From Aurantimonas sp036549475 (GTDB lineage: Bacteria; Pseudomonadota; Alphaproteobacteria; Rhizobiales; Rhizobiaceae), in NCBI RefSeq assembly GCF_036549475.1, contig NZ_JAZHLI010000014.1, forward strand, positions 25,789-89,788: a stretch of 64,000 nucleotides of DNA. The letters are read 5' to 3'. A model generated the notes under the pieces. The model saw only the letters and a list, made by a program, of their open reading frames with translations. It was not told the DNA's origin and did not search any database. The translations under genes and the position numbers were made by a program. Below, piece after piece: positions 46,414-55,747 of this stretch (its first letter is position 1; each line of letters begins with the position of its first letter).

Positions 46414-47451
46414 ATGTCATCGTCTCTCGACGCACATCTGGGATCCGAATGCGGGTCCGATCCGATCGGCCGGGAGGTGGCCGAGACCATTCGCCAGCTG
46501 TGCGCGGCCTCGGTCAAGCTTCGCAACACGATCGTCGGGGGCGGCGTCGAGGCCAGGTCCGGCGGCGGCGATACCAATGCCGGCGGTGACGTGCAGAAGC
46601 CCCTCGACATTCTCGCCGACCAGATGTTCCTCGACGCCGCCAAGGCCTCGGCCGTCGCCGTCTACGGCTCGGAAGAGCAGGACGCCGCGGTGGTGCTCGA
46701 TCCGGCTGCGTCGCTGGCGCTGGCGATCGACCCGCTGGACGGCTCGTCCAACATCGATACCAACGTCTCCATCGGCACGATCTTCTCGCTGCTGCCGGTC
46801 GGCGACGAGCACAGGGCCGATCCCACGAGCGCGCTGCTGCAGCCGGGCAGCCGGCAGGTGGCCGCCGGCTTCTTCATCTACGGGCCGCAGCTCCTTCTGG
46901 TCCTGTCGGTCGGCAAGGGAACCCGGGTCTTCCTGTTCTCGCCGAGCTTCGGCGGCTTCGTCGAGCATATCGGCTCGGTGGCGATTCCCGAGGAGACCAG
47001 CGAGTTCGCCACCAACGCCGCGAATTATCGCCATTGGGACCCGCAGATCCGCAGCTACATCGACGATTGCCTGGCCGGCGAGGAAGGTCCGCGCGAGCGC
47101 AATTTCAACATGCGCTGGATCGCCTCCATGGTGGCGGACTGCTACCGCATCTTCGTGCGCGGCGGCATCTTCCTGTATCTGGGCGATGGCCGGAAAGGCT
47201 ACACCGAGGGCCGCCTGCGCCTGGTGTACGAGGCCAATCCGGTTGCCTTCTGCGTCGAGCAGGCCGGCGGCGCCGCCACCGACGGGTCGAACCGCATTCT
47301 CGACATCGTGCCGGCCGACCTGCATGCCCGCACGCCGTTGGTGTTCGGCTCGAAACGGGAGGTGGAGCGCGTCGGACGATACGTCGCCGATCCGTCGGCA
47401 CTCAGCGACCGCTCGCCGCTGTTCGGCAAGCGCAGCCTGTTCAGGACTTAA
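46414..47451 (+). CDS. cbbF: Fructose-1,6-bisphosphatase class I (CbbF)
   Basis: CbbF hydrolyses fructose 1,6-bisphosphate in the Calvin cycle. ATG 46414, after AGGAGG, gives 345 aa. The metal-binding DPLDGSSNIDTNVSIG motif is near residue 109, and the C-terminal PADLHARTPLVFGS segment is standard. It is the first gene of the cbb operon, opposite cbbR. The open frame continues upstream to 46336 but lacks family similarity. Confidence 0.94.
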   Translation: MSSSLDAHLGSECGSDPIGREVAETIRQLCAASVKLRNTIVGGGVEARSGGGDTNAGGDVQKPLDILADQMFLDAAKASAVAVYGSEEQDAAVVLDPAASLALAIDPLDGSSNIDTNVSIGTIFSLLPVGDEHRADPTSALLQPGSRQVAAGFFIYGPQLLLVLSVGKGTRVFLFSPSFGGFVEHIGSVAIPEETSEFATNAANYRHWDPQIRSYIDDCLAGEEGPRERNFNMRWIASMVADCYRIFVRGGIFLYLGDGRKGYTEGRLRLVYEANPVAFCVEQAGGAATDGSNRILDIVPADLHARTPLVFGSKREVERVGRYVADPSALSDRSPLFGKRSLFRT

Positions 47452-47463
47452 GAGACCGCAGTC

Positions 47464-47489
47464 GCCCGGCGCGAGGGAGCGTGCCGGGC
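47464..47489 (+). promoter_or_regulatory. Hairpin just before the cbbP ribosome-binding site
   Basis: A 7-bp stem (GCCCGGC with GCCGGGC, 12-nt loop) ends one base before GGGGAGG of cbbP. It could influence cbbP translation or protect 3' ends of cbbF mRNA. Confidence 0.3.
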
Positions 47490-47504
47490 AGGGGAGGAAA
47501 CCGC

Positions 47505-48380
47505 ATGTCGACCAAGCACCCGATCATCGCGATCACCGGCTCGTCAGGGGCCGGCACGACATCGGTCAAGAACATCTTCGACCAGATCTTCCGCCGCGAG
47601 CATGTCAACGCGGCCTTCATCGAGGGCGACGCGTTCCACCGCTACGATCGCCAGGCGATGAAGGACAAGATGGCCGAGGAGGAGCGGACCGGAAACCGCA
47701 ACTTCTCCCATTTCAGCCCCGAGGCCAACATCCTGGAGACGCTGCAGGAGGTGTTCTCGGAATTCGGCCGCAAGGGACGCGGACAGACCCGGCACTACAT
47801 CCACGACGATGCCGAGGCCAAGATCTACGGCAGCGCGCCCGGCACCTTCTCCGAGTGGAGCACGCTCGGGGAGAATTCCGACCTGCTGTTCTACGAAGGC
47901 CTGCATGGCTGCGTGAAGACCGAAACCGTCGATCTGGCGCCGCTCGCCGACCTGAAGATCGGCGTCGTGCCGGTCATCAATCTGGAGTGGATCCAGAAGA
48001 TCCACCGGGACAAGGCCAGTCGGGGCTATTCGACGGATGCCGTGATGGACGTCATCCTGCGCCGCATGCCGGACTACGTGAAATACATCTGCCCGCAATT
48101 CGCGCGGACGGATATCAACTTTCAACGGGTGCCAATCGTCGATACATCCGACCCGTTCATTGCCCGCTGGATCCCGACAGCCGACGAGTCGATGATCGTG
48201 ATCCGCTTTGCCAACCCGAGGGGGATCGATTTCCCCTATCTGCTGTCGATGATACACGGCAGCTTCATGTCTCGCGCAAATTCCATCGTGGCACCGGGCA
48301 ACAAGCTCGACATCGCCATGCAGCTGATATTGACCCCGTTGATACTGCAACTGATGGAAAAAAAGCGCCGCGCTTCGTAG
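47505..48380 (+). CDS. cbbP: Phosphoribulokinase, class I (CbbP)
   Basis: CbbP makes the CO2 acceptor ribulose 1,5-bisphosphate. ATG 47505 after GGGGAGGA gives 291 aa, the size of the octameric proteobacterial class that is typically activated by NADH. The P-loop is GSSGAGTTSV near residue 11. Tyr and Arg substrate residues occur in FHRYDRQAMK and GQTRHYIHDD. Context between cbbF and cbbT confirms the role. Confidence 0.95.
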   Translation: MSTKHPIIAITGSSGAGTTSVKNIFDQIFRREHVNAAFIEGDAFHRYDRQAMKDKMAEEERTGNRNFSHFSPEANILETLQEVFSEFGRKGRGQTRHYIHDDAEAKIYGSAPGTFSEWSTLGENSDLLFYEGLHGCVKTETVDLAPLADLKIGVVPVINLEWIQKIHRDKASRGYSTDAVMDVILRRMPDYVKYICPQFARTDINFQRVPIVDTSDPFIARWIPTADESMIVIRFANPRGIDFPYLLSMIHGSFMSRANSIVAPGNKLDIAMQLILTPLILQLMEKKRRAS

Positions 48381-48406
48381 CGCGATCAATTCGGAAGGAA
48401 GATTTC

Positions 48407-50413
48407 ATGTCCCAGACCGCCGCCCAGCCCGCGCCCGAAACGACCGACCTCAAGCCACGCGACATGGCCAACGCCATCCGGGCGCTTTCGATGGACGCTG
48501 TCCAGAAGGCCAATTCCGGCCATCCCGGCATGCCGATGGGCATGGCCGACGTCGCGACGGTGCTGTTCAAGTCGTTCCTGCGAGTCGATCCCTCGCGGCC
48601 CGAATGGCCCAATCGCGACCGCTTCATCCTGTCGAACGGTCACGGCTCGATGCTGCAATACTCGATCATGCATCTCCTCGGCTTTCCGGAAATGACGATC
48701 GAGGAAGTCGAGAACTTCCGCAAATTCGGCAGCCGCACCGCGGGCCATCCCGAATACGGCCATGCCGCCGGCATCGAGGCGACCACCGGCCCGCTCGGCC
48801 AGGGCATGACCATGGCGGTCGGCATGGCACTCGCCGAGCGGATGCTGAACCAGCGTTTCGGCGACGACCTCGTCGACCACTATACCTATGCGATTGTTGG
48901 CGACGGCTGCCTGATGGAGGGCATCAGCCACGAGGCGATCGATCTCGCCGGTCATCTGAAGCTCAACAAGCTCATCCTGCTCTGGGACGACAACAACATC
49001 ACCATCGACGGTGACACCAAGCTGTCGACCTCCACCGACCAGAAGCAGCGCTTCCTAGCCAGTGGGTGGAACGTCTACGAGGTCGACGGCCACGATCCGG
49101 AAGCGCTGGAGACGGTGATCGCCGCCGCCCGCCAGAGCGACAAGCCGGCCTTCGTCGCCTGCAAGACCATCATCGGCTATGGCGCCCCGAACCTGCAGGG
49201 CACCGACAAGGTGCATGGCAACGCGCTCGGCGCCGACGAGGTCGCCGCGGCTCGCAAGCACATGGTCTGGACGTCCGAGCCCTTCGTCATTCCGGAGCCG
49301 ATCACCAGGGCCTGGCATGCCGTGGCGGCCGAGGGCCGCAAGGCCCGCGAGGCCTGGGAGAAGGCCCGCGACGCTTCCCCGAAGAAGGCCGAGTTCGAGA
49401 AGCAGTATGCGACCACCTTGCCGGACAACCTCGCGATGCTGATGGCCGAGGCCCGCGCCAAGGTCGTCACCGACCAGCCGGCTGTCGCGACCCGCAAGGC
49501 GTCCGAGATGGCGCTTGAGGTGATCAACGGCGCTACCGAGGTGACGATCGGCGGATCGGCCGACCTGACGCCTTCGAATAACACCAAGACCAAGGGGCTG
49601 AAGGACATCACGCCCGGCGACTATTCCGGCCGCTACATCCATTACGGCGTCCGCGAGCACGGCATGGCGGCGGTGATGAACGGCATGGCGCTGCATGGCG
49701 GCTTCATCCCGTATGGCGGCACCTTCATGTGCTTCACCGACTATGCCCGCGGCGCGATCCGCCTGTCGGCGCTGATGGAAACCCGCGTCGTCTACGTCAT
49801 GACCCACGATTCGATCGGCCTCGGCGAGGACGGCCCGACGCACCAGCCGGTCGAGCACCTGGCGATGCTGCGGGCGACACCGAACCTCCTCCTGTTCCGT
49901 CCGGCCGATGCGGTCGAGACCAACGAGGCCTGGGAGATCGCGCTGACCGAGAAGAAGCATCCGTCCGTGCTGGCGCTGTCGCGCCAGGGCGTGCCGACGG
50001 TGCGGACCGGCGACACCACCGAGAACCGGTCCCGCAAGGGCGCCTACGTCCTCAAGGAAGCGGACAGTACGCGCGACGTGACGATCCTGTCGACCGGCAC
50101 GGAAGTCTCGATCGCCATGGACGCCGCCCGGCAGCTCGAGACCGAAGGCAAGAAGGTCGCCGTCGTCTCGATGCCCTGCTGGGAGCTGTTCGAGACGCAG
50201 GACGAGGCTTATCGGCAAAGCGTCCTCGGCACCGCGCCGCGGATCGCCATCGAGGCGGCCGTGCGGCTCGGCTGGGATCGCTGGATCGGCGAGAAGGGCC
50301 GATTCATCGGCATGACCGGCTTCGGCGCCTCGGCGCCCGCGCCGGAGCTGTACAGGCATTTCGGCATCACCGCGGACGCTGTCGTCGCCGCTGCCAAGGA
50401 ACTGACTGCGTAA
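48407..50413 (+). CDS. cbbT: Transketolase (CbbT)
   Basis: This TPP-dependent enzyme regenerates pentose phosphates in the Calvin cycle. ATG 48407 follows GGAAGGA and gives 668 aa. The TPP/Mg motif is GDGCLMEGISHEA followed by DDNNI, the pyrimidine-domain motif is SADLTPSNNTK, and HDSIGLGEDGPTHQPVEHL forms the substrate pocket. The frame is open far upstream, through cbbP and cbbF, which is only a GC-rich artefact. Confidence 0.95.
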   Translation: MSQTAAQPAPETTDLKPRDMANAIRALSMDAVQKANSGHPGMPMGMADVATVLFKSFLRVDPSRPEWPNRDRFILSNGHGSMLQYSIMHLLGFPEMTIEEVENFRKFGSRTAGHPEYGHAAGIEATTGPLGQGMTMAVGMALAERMLNQRFGDDLVDHYTYAIVGDGCLMEGISHEAIDLAGHLKLNKLILLWDDNNITIDGDTKLSTSTDQKQRFLASGWNVYEVDGHDPEALETVIAAARQSDKPAFVACKTIIGYGAPNLQGTDKVHGNALGADEVAAARKHMVWTSEPFVIPEPITRAWHAVAAEGRKAREAWEKARDASPKKAEFEKQYATTLPDNLAMLMAEARAKVVTDQPAVATRKASEMALEVINGATEVTIGGSADLTPSNNTKTKGLKDITPGDYSGRYIHYGVREHGMAAVMNGMALHGGFIPYGGTFMCFTDYARGAIRLSALMETRVVYVMTHDSIGLGEDGPTHQPVEHLAMLRATPNLLLFRPADAVETNEAWEIALTEKKHPSVLALSRQGVPTVRTGDTTENRSRKGAYVLKEADSTRDVTILSTGTEVSIAMDAARQLETEGKKVAVVSMPCWELFETQDEAYRQSVLGTAPRIAIEAAVRLGWDRWIGEKGRFIGMTGFGASAPAPELYRHFGITADAVVAAAKELTA

Positions 50414-50521
50414 CGTCTAGTCCATCGAATCTGCGCGGCGGCCATCCGGCCGCTTCGCAACCCCAGGCAAGGCGCGGGAGGCGTTGCGCCGCGGGGAAAA
50501 CCATCGAACGGGAAAGCGAAT

Positions 50522-51604
50522 ATGGCCAAGATCACCCTGCGACAGCTTCTCGATCACGCCGCGGAGAACGGCTACGGCGTGCCGGCGTTCAACATCAACA
50601 ACATGGAACAGGGCCTTGCGATCATGGAGGCGGCCGCCAAGAGTGACGCGCCGGTCATCATGCAGGCCTCGCGGGGCGCGCGGTCGTACGCCCGGGACAT
50701 CATGCTGGAAAAGATGATGGAGGCGCTGGTGGAGATGTTTCCGCAGATCCCGGTCTGCATCCATCAGGACCATGGCAATGACGAGCAGACCTGCCTGACG
50801 GCCATCCGCCACGGCTTTACCTCGGTGATGATGGACGGCTCGCTCGAGGCCGACATGAAGACGCCGGCCTCCTACGACTACAACGTCGCGATCACCGAGC
50901 GGGTGACCCGCATGGCCCACTGGGTCGGCGCCTCGGTGGAGGGCGAACTCGGCGTGCTCGGCTCGCTGGAAAGCGGCGAGGGCGAAAAGGAGGACGGCCA
51001 CGGCTTCGAGGGCAAGCTCTCGGAAGACCAGCTGCTGACCGATCCGGACCAGGCGGTGGACTTCGTGCGCCGCACCCATGTGGACGCCCTGGCGATCGCC
51101 ATGGGTACCTCCCACGGCGCCTACAAGTTCACCCGCAAGCCCGATGGCGACATCCTCGCCATGAGCGTCATCGAGGAGATCCATGCCAAGCTGCCGAACA
51201 CGCATCTCGTCATGCACGGCTCGTCTTCGGTTCCCGAGGAGCTGCAGGCGATCATCAACAAGTATGGCGGGAAGATGCGCGAGACCTATGGCGTGCCGGT
51301 GGACGAGATCGTCCGCGGCATCCGGCATGGGGTTCGCAAGGTCAATATCGACACCGACTGCCGGATGGCGATGACCGGCCAGTTCCGCAAGGTGGCCATG
51401 GAGAAGCCGGAAGAGTTCGATCCGCGCAAGTTCATGGTTCCGGCGATGGAGGCCCTGATGACCCTCTGCCTCGACCGCTACGAGCGCTTCGGCTGTGCCG
51501 GCCAGGCCTCCCGAATCCGCGTCCTGTCGCTTGACGACATGGCCGCCCGCTACGCCAGCGGCGAACTCGACCCGCGCATCGAAGCGCACGCCGCCGCCGC
51601 CTAG
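50522..51604 (+). CDS. cbbA: Fructose-bisphosphate aldolase class II, CbbA/Calvin type
   Basis: This Zn-dependent aldolase makes fructose 1,6-bisphosphate and sedoheptulose 1,7-bisphosphate. The 360-aa product has the Zn ligands in CIHQDHGND (about residues 79-87) and in MHGSSSVPEE, and the IDTDCRMAMTGQFRK segment typical of the Calvin subtype. It follows cbbT by 108 bp and is followed by a strong hairpin, making it the likely end of the first cbb transcript segment. Confidence 0.94.
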   Translation: MAKITLRQLLDHAAENGYGVPAFNINNMEQGLAIMEAAAKSDAPVIMQASRGARSYARDIMLEKMMEALVEMFPQIPVCIHQDHGNDEQTCLTAIRHGFTSVMMDGSLEADMKTPASYDYNVAITERVTRMAHWVGASVEGELGVLGSLESGEGEKEDGHGFEGKLSEDQLLTDPDQAVDFVRRTHVDALAIAMGTSHGAYKFTRKPDGDILAMSVIEEIHAKLPNTHLVMHGSSSVPEELQAIINKYGGKMRETYGVPVDEIVRGIRHGVRKVNIDTDCRMAMTGQFRKVAMEKPEEFDPRKFMVPAMEALMTLCLDRYERFGCAGQASRIRVLSLDDMAARYASGELDPRIEAHAAAA

Positions 51605-51616
51605 CGCAAGACGAAC

Positions 51617-51640
51617 CCGGCCGATCGTTCGATCGGCCGG
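51617..51640 (+). terminator. Strong hairpin between cbbA and cbbL
   Basis: A perfect 10-bp stem (CCGGCCGATC with GATCGGCCGG, GTTC loop) starts 12 bp after cbbA. It should at least partly terminate, or stabilise the upstream mRNA 3' end. cbbL, which must be expressed very highly, therefore probably has its own promoter. Confidence 0.65.
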
Positions 51641-51676
51641 CCGGCGGACCGAAACTGACAGCCTAGCCTGAATGGG

Positions 51677-51699
51677 CGGCGCGAACCCCCCTCGCGCCG
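51677..51699 (+). promoter_or_regulatory. Second hairpin in the cbbL leader
   Basis: An 8-bp stem (CGGCGCGA with TCGCGCCG) encloses a C-rich 7-nt loop, 67 bp before the cbbL start. If transcription starts upstream, it would be a 5'-leader structure; if it starts downstream, it is a second termination barrier. Confidence 0.4.
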
Positions 51700-51766
51700 A
51701 ACGGAGACGCTTGTCCGGAATCTGCCGGAAACGGGGACGCAACCGGGATCAACGAAGGAGGACGCA

Positions 51767-53227
51767 ATGAATCAGGTTTCTCAGACCATCAAGGGCAAGG
51801 ACCGCTACAAGTCCGGCGTCATGGAATACCGCAAGATGGGCTATTGGGAGCCCGATTACGAGCCGAAGGACACCGACATCATCGCCTGTTTCCGGATCAC
51901 GCCGCAGGATGGCGTCGATCCGATCGAGGCGGCGGCGGCGGTGGCCGGCGAATCCTCGACCGCCACCTGGACCGTGGTCTGGACCGACCGGCTGACGGCG
52001 GCCGAGAAGTACCGGGCCAAGGCCTACCGGGTCGACCCGGTGCCCAACACGGACGACCAGTATTTCGCCTATATCGCCTACGATCTCGACCTGTTCGAGA
52101 ACGGCTCGATCGCCAACCTGACGGCCTCGATCATCGGCAACGTTTTCGGCTTCAAGCCGCTCAAGGGCCTGCGGCTCGAGGACATGCGGCTGCCGACCGC
52201 CTATGTGAAGACGTTCCAGGGGCCGGCGACGGGCATCGTCGTGGAGCGCGAACGCCTCGACAAGTTCGGCCGGCCGCTGCTCGGCGCCACCGTGAAGCCC
52301 AAGCTGGGGCTCTCCGGCCGCAATTACGGTCGCGTCGTCTACGAGGCGCTGAAGGGCGGGCTCGACTTCACCAAGGACGACGAGAACATCAACTCGCAGC
52401 CCTTTATGGATTGGCGCGAGCGCTTTCTCTACTGCATGGAGGCGGTGAACAAGGCGCAGGCTGCCACCGGCGAGATCAAGGGCACCTATCTCAACGTCAC
52501 CGCCGCGACCATGGAGGACATGTACGAGCGCGCCGAGTTCGCCAAGGACCTGGGCTCGACCATCGTCATGATCGACCTCGTCATCGGCTGGACCGCGATG
52601 CAGTCCATGGCCAAATGGGCGCGGCGCAACAACATGATCCTGCACCTGCACCGCGCCGGCCATTCGACCTATACGCGCCAGAAGACCCACGGCGTGTCGT
52701 TCCGGGTCATCGCCAAATGGGCGCGGCTTGCCGGCGTCGACCACATCCATGCCGGCACGGTCGTCGGCAAGCTGGAAGGCGATCCGGCGACGACCAAGGG
52801 CTATTACGACATCTGCCGCGACGAGTTCACCCACCAGAAGCTCGAAAACGGCATCTTCTTCGACCAACCCTGGGCCTCGCTCAACAAGATGATGCCGGTG
52901 GCCTCCGGCGGCATCCATGCCGGCCAGATGCACCAGCTGCTCGACCTCCTGGGCGAGGACACCGTCCTGCAGTTCGGCGGCGGCACGATCGGCCATCCCA
53001 TGGGCATCGCCGCTGGTGCGACGGCCAACCGGGTGGCGCTGGAATGCATGGTGCTGGCCCGCAACGAGGGCCGGGACATCGTCAATGAGGGACCGGAGAT
53101 CCTGCAGCAGGCGGCACGGAGCTGCACGCCGCTGCAGCAGGCGCTCGAGACGTGGAAGGACGTGACCTTCAACTACACCTCGACCGATTCCCCCGACTAC
53201 GCGGTGACGGCGACGGCTTCGGCCTGA
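51767..53227 (+). CDS. cbbL: RuBisCO large subunit, form IC (red type)
   Basis: CbbL fixes CO2 onto ribulose 1,5-bisphosphate. The 486-aa product has the red-type length and the catalytic lysine motif VKPKLGLSGRNYG; the carbamylated Lys203 (spinach Lys201) lies in GLDFTKDDENINSQPF. The loop-6 region is HAGTVVGKLEGDP. A strong GAAGGAGGA site precedes the ATG. Association with cbbX and a long CbbS confirms the red-type class. Form IC enzymes generally have moderate CO2 affinity, suited to elevated-CO2 niches. Confidence 0.97.
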   Translation: MNQVSQTIKGKDRYKSGVMEYRKMGYWEPDYEPKDTDIIACFRITPQDGVDPIEAAAAVAGESSTATWTVVWTDRLTAAEKYRAKAYRVDPVPNTDDQYFAYIAYDLDLFENGSIANLTASIIGNVFGFKPLKGLRLEDMRLPTAYVKTFQGPATGIVVERERLDKFGRPLLGATVKPKLGLSGRNYGRVVYEALKGGLDFTKDDENINSQPFMDWRERFLYCMEAVNKAQAATGEIKGTYLNVTAATMEDMYERAEFAKDLGSTIVMIDLVIGWTAMQSMAKWARRNNMILHLHRAGHSTYTRQKTHGVSFRVIAKWARLAGVDHIHAGTVVGKLEGDPATTKGYYDICRDEFTHQKLENGIFFDQPWASLNKMMPVASGGIHAGQMHQLLDLLGEDTVLQFGGGTIGHPMGIAAGATANRVALECMVLARNEGRDIVNEGPEILQQAARSCTPLQQALETWKDVTFNYTSTDSPDYAVTATASA

Positions 53228-53342
53228 ACTGATGCCGCGAATGGACGGGGCGAGCCTCCCACGCCCCGTCCTCCCGTTCCACCAACCGGCCGACCCAACC
53301 CGCGAGGCACCGCGCGCCGAAACCCGAAGAGGAAGATTTGCG

Positions 53343-53765
53343 ATGCGTATCACCCAAGGGGCATTCTCGTTCCTGCCCGATCTCACCGACGAGCAGATCA
53401 CCGCGCAGATCCAGTATTGCCTGGACAATGGCTGGGCGGTGAATCTGGAACACACGGACGACCCGCATCCGCGCAACACCTATTGGGAGATGTGGGGACA
53501 CCCGATGTTCGATATCGCCGACGCGGCCGGGGTGATGATGGAGTTCGCCGAGTGCCGCAAGGTCTATGGCGACCGCTACATCCGCATGTCGGCCTTCGAT
53601 TCCACCCATGGATGGGAGTCGGTGAAGCTGTCCTTCATCGTCAATCGCCCGGCCCATGAGCCCGGCTTCCGGCTACGGCGCTCGGAAACCGAGGGCCGGA
53701 CCATCCGCTACACGACGGAATCCTACGCCACCGACAAGCCGGAAGGCGAGCGCTACGCGGACTAG
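53343..53765 (+). CDS. cbbS: RuBisCO small subunit, form IC
   Basis: CbbS caps the L8 core. ATG 53343 after AAGAGGAAG gives 140 aa, which includes the C-terminal beta-hairpin extension (GRTIRYTTESYATDKPEGERY) characteristic of red-type small subunits. The conserved LEHTDDPHPRNTYWEMWG motif is near residue 35. It lies 115 bp after cbbL and is followed by a palindromic repeat element before cbbX. Confidence 0.95.
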   Translation: MRITQGAFSFLPDLTDEQITAQIQYCLDNGWAVNLEHTDDPHPRNTYWEMWGHPMFDIADAAGVMMEFAECRKVYGDRYIRMSAFDSTHGWESVKLSFIVNRPAHEPGFRLRRSETEGRTIRYTTESYATDKPEGERYAD

Positions 53766-53769
53766 ATGC

Positions 53770-53905
53770 CATTCCTCTCCCCGTCGGGGAGAGGGTGGAT
53801 ACGAGCGTGAGCGAGCAGACGGGTGAGGGCCTGCAGGCAACAAAGGAGACCCCTCATCCGGCCGCCTCTTCGCGCCGGCCACGTTTTCTCCAAGGGGAGA
53901 AGAAT
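53770..53905. repeat. REP-like mosaic palindromic element between cbbS and cbbX
   Basis: The element opens with a perfect 9-bp stem (CCTCTCCCC-GTC-GGGGAGAGG, 53774-53794), continues with GGTGGATACGAGCGTGAGCG, has a central GCCTGCAGGC dyad, then CCCTCATCC and a second stem TTCTCC-AAGG-GGAGAA (53886-53901). Sequences of this style are dispersed between genes in many rhizobial genomes. Its right end also supplies a GGGGAG-ATG that is in frame with cbbX. Confidence 0.7.
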
Positions 53906-53957
53906 GGCGCTCGCGCCTAGAGAGGGTTCACCTCGCGTTGATCAGAGGAGCAAGACA

Positions 53958-54899
53958 GTGGACGCAGACCCGACGGCAGACGCCACCCAGAGCGAAGAGA
54001 CGCCCACCGCCATCGACCTGCGGCAGGAATATCGCGATGCCGGCGTGGCGGACGTGCTGGACGAACTCGACCGCGAACTGGTGGGCCTGGCGCCGGTCAA
54101 GAAGCGCATCCGGGAGACGGCGGCGCTGCTCCTGGTCGAGCGGGCCCGCAAGCGCCTGGGCCTCGCCCACGACACGCCGACGCTGCACATGAGCTTCACC
54201 GGCAATCCCGGCACCGGCAAGACCACGGTGGCCATGAAGATGGCGAACCTCCTCCATCGCCTTGGCTATATCCGCAAGGGCCATCTGGTCTCGGTGACCC
54301 GCGACGACCTGGTCGGCCAGTATATCGGCCATACCGCGCCGAAGACCCGCGACATCCTGAAGAAGGCGATGGGCGGCGTGCTGTTCATCGACGAGGCCTA
54401 TTATCTCTATCGTCCGGAGAACGAGCGCGACTACGGGCAGGAGGCGATCGAGATCCTGCTGCAGGTGATGGAGAACCAGCGCGACGATCTGGTCGTGATC
54501 CTGGCCGGCTATGCCGACCGGATGGACAAGTTCTTCGAGTCCAATCCGGGCTTCCGGTCGCGCATCGCCCACCACATCGACTTTCCCGACTACTCCGACT
54601 CCGAATTGCTGCAGATCTCGATGGGCATGCTGGAGCGCCAGAACTATCACCTGGCCGACGAGGCTAGGTCTGTCCTCGCCCGCTACATCGAGCGGCGGCG
54701 GACGCAGCCGCATTTCGCCAATGCCCGCTCGATCCGCAACGCCCTCGACCGGGCGCGGCTGCGCCAGGCCAACCGGCTGTTCGAACAGGACGGCGGGCCC
54801 TTGAACGCGGAGGCGCTTTCGCGCATCGAAGCGTCGGACATCGCCGCCAGCCGCGTGTTTGCCGGCGCCAACCCGGAGCTGGCCTCGGCGCCGGACTGA
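53958..54899 (+). CDS. cbbX: Red-type RuBisCO activase CbbX (AAA+)
   Basis: CbbX removes inhibitory sugar phosphates from red-type RuBisCO by pulling on the CbbL C-terminus. GTG 53958 after AGAGGAG gives 313 aa, the usual family length. An alternative ATG at 53904 lies inside the repeat element and would add 18 residues. Walker A is TGNPGTGKTT near residue 84 and Walker B is GGVLFIDEAYYL near residue 145; the pore loop (QYIGHTAPKT) and GFRSRIAHH arginine finger region are present. Confidence 0.94.
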   Translation: MDADPTADATQSEETPTAIDLRQEYRDAGVADVLDELDRELVGLAPVKKRIRETAALLLVERARKRLGLAHDTPTLHMSFTGNPGTGKTTVAMKMANLLHRLGYIRKGHLVSVTRDDLVGQYIGHTAPKTRDILKKAMGGVLFIDEAYYLYRPENERDYGQEAIEILLQVMENQRDDLVVILAGYADRMDKFFESNPGFRSRIAHHIDFPDYSDSELLQISMGMLERQNYHLADEARSVLARYIERRRTQPHFANARSIRNALDRARLRQANRLFEQDGGPLNAEALSRIEASDIAASRVFAGANPELASAPD

Positions 54900-54917
54900 A
54901 CAGGCAGGAGACCCAGA

Positions 54918-55601
54918 ATGGCCAAGCCCGTCATCATCGCCCCGTCGATCCTCTCGGCCGATTTCGCGCGCCTCGGCGAGGAGGTCGCGGCCGTCGACCA
55001 GGCCGGGGCCGACTGGATCCATCTCGACGTGATGGACGGGCATTTCGTGCCGAACATCACCTTCGGCCCGCCGGTCATCAAGGCAGTGCGCGGCGCCTCG
55101 CGGAAGATCTTCGACTGCCACCTGATGATCGAGCCCTGCGATGCGTATCTGGAGGCCTTCGCCGAGGCGGGCTGCGACATTATCACGGTCCATGCCGAGG
55201 CGACGCGGCATCTCGACCGCTCGCTCCAGGCGATCCGCAATCTCGGCAAGAAGGCCGGCGTCTCGCTCAATCCCTCCACGCCGGAGGACGTGATCGCCTA
55301 TGTGCTCGACCGCCTCGACCTGGTGCTGCTGATGACCGTCAATCCGGGCTTCGGTGGCCAGGCCTTCATTCCGTCGGTGGTGGAGAAGGTCCGGCGGGTC
55401 AAGGCGATGATCGGCGACCGGGACATCCACATCGAGATCGACGGCGGCGTGACGCCGGATACCGCCCCGCTGGTGGTGGAGGCCGGCGCGGACGTGCTCG
55501 TCGCCGGATCGGCGGTGTTCAAGGGCGGCACGCCCGAGGCCTATCGCGCCAACATCACGGCCATCCGCGAGGCCGGGACACGGGCGCTGGCCGCCGCCTG
55601 A
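54918..55601 (+). CDS. rpe: Ribulose-phosphate 3-epimerase (CbbE/Rpe)
   Basis: This epimerase interconverts ribulose and xylulose 5-phosphates. The 227-aa TIM barrel starts with IIAPSILSADFARLGEE, has the metal/catalytic motif HLDVMDGHFVPNITFGP near residue 35, the second active-site Asp in EIDGGV, and GSAVFKG near the C-terminus. It lies 18 bp after cbbX and closes the cbb locus. Confidence 0.94.
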   Translation: MAKPVIIAPSILSADFARLGEEVAAVDQAGADWIHLDVMDGHFVPNITFGPPVIKAVRGASRKIFDCHLMIEPCDAYLEAFAEAGCDIITVHAEATRHLDRSLQAIRNLGKKAGVSLNPSTPEDVIAYVLDRLDLVLLMTVNPGFGGQAFIPSVVEKVRRVKAMIGDRDIHIEIDGGVTPDTAPLVVEAGADVLVAGSAVFKGGTPEAYRANITAIREAGTRALAAA

Positions 55602-55747
55602 CGAACTTCGGAGCCATGGCCGCCAAGGCCCGTTTGCAACTTCGGTCGTCCTTAGCCGTCGAGGAAATCTGGCTGGGCCGCCGGCGGAACCGGCAGGAAA
55701 ATTCTCTCGTTCCTCCTCCGTCAACTTTTCCGACGGAGGAGGGAGAG

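Noticed and set aside
45977..48406. Open frame extending cbbT upstream through cbbF and cbbP
   Set aside because: Transketolase begins at 48407 with its own ribosome-binding site; the upstream part overlaps two well-defined genes in another frame.
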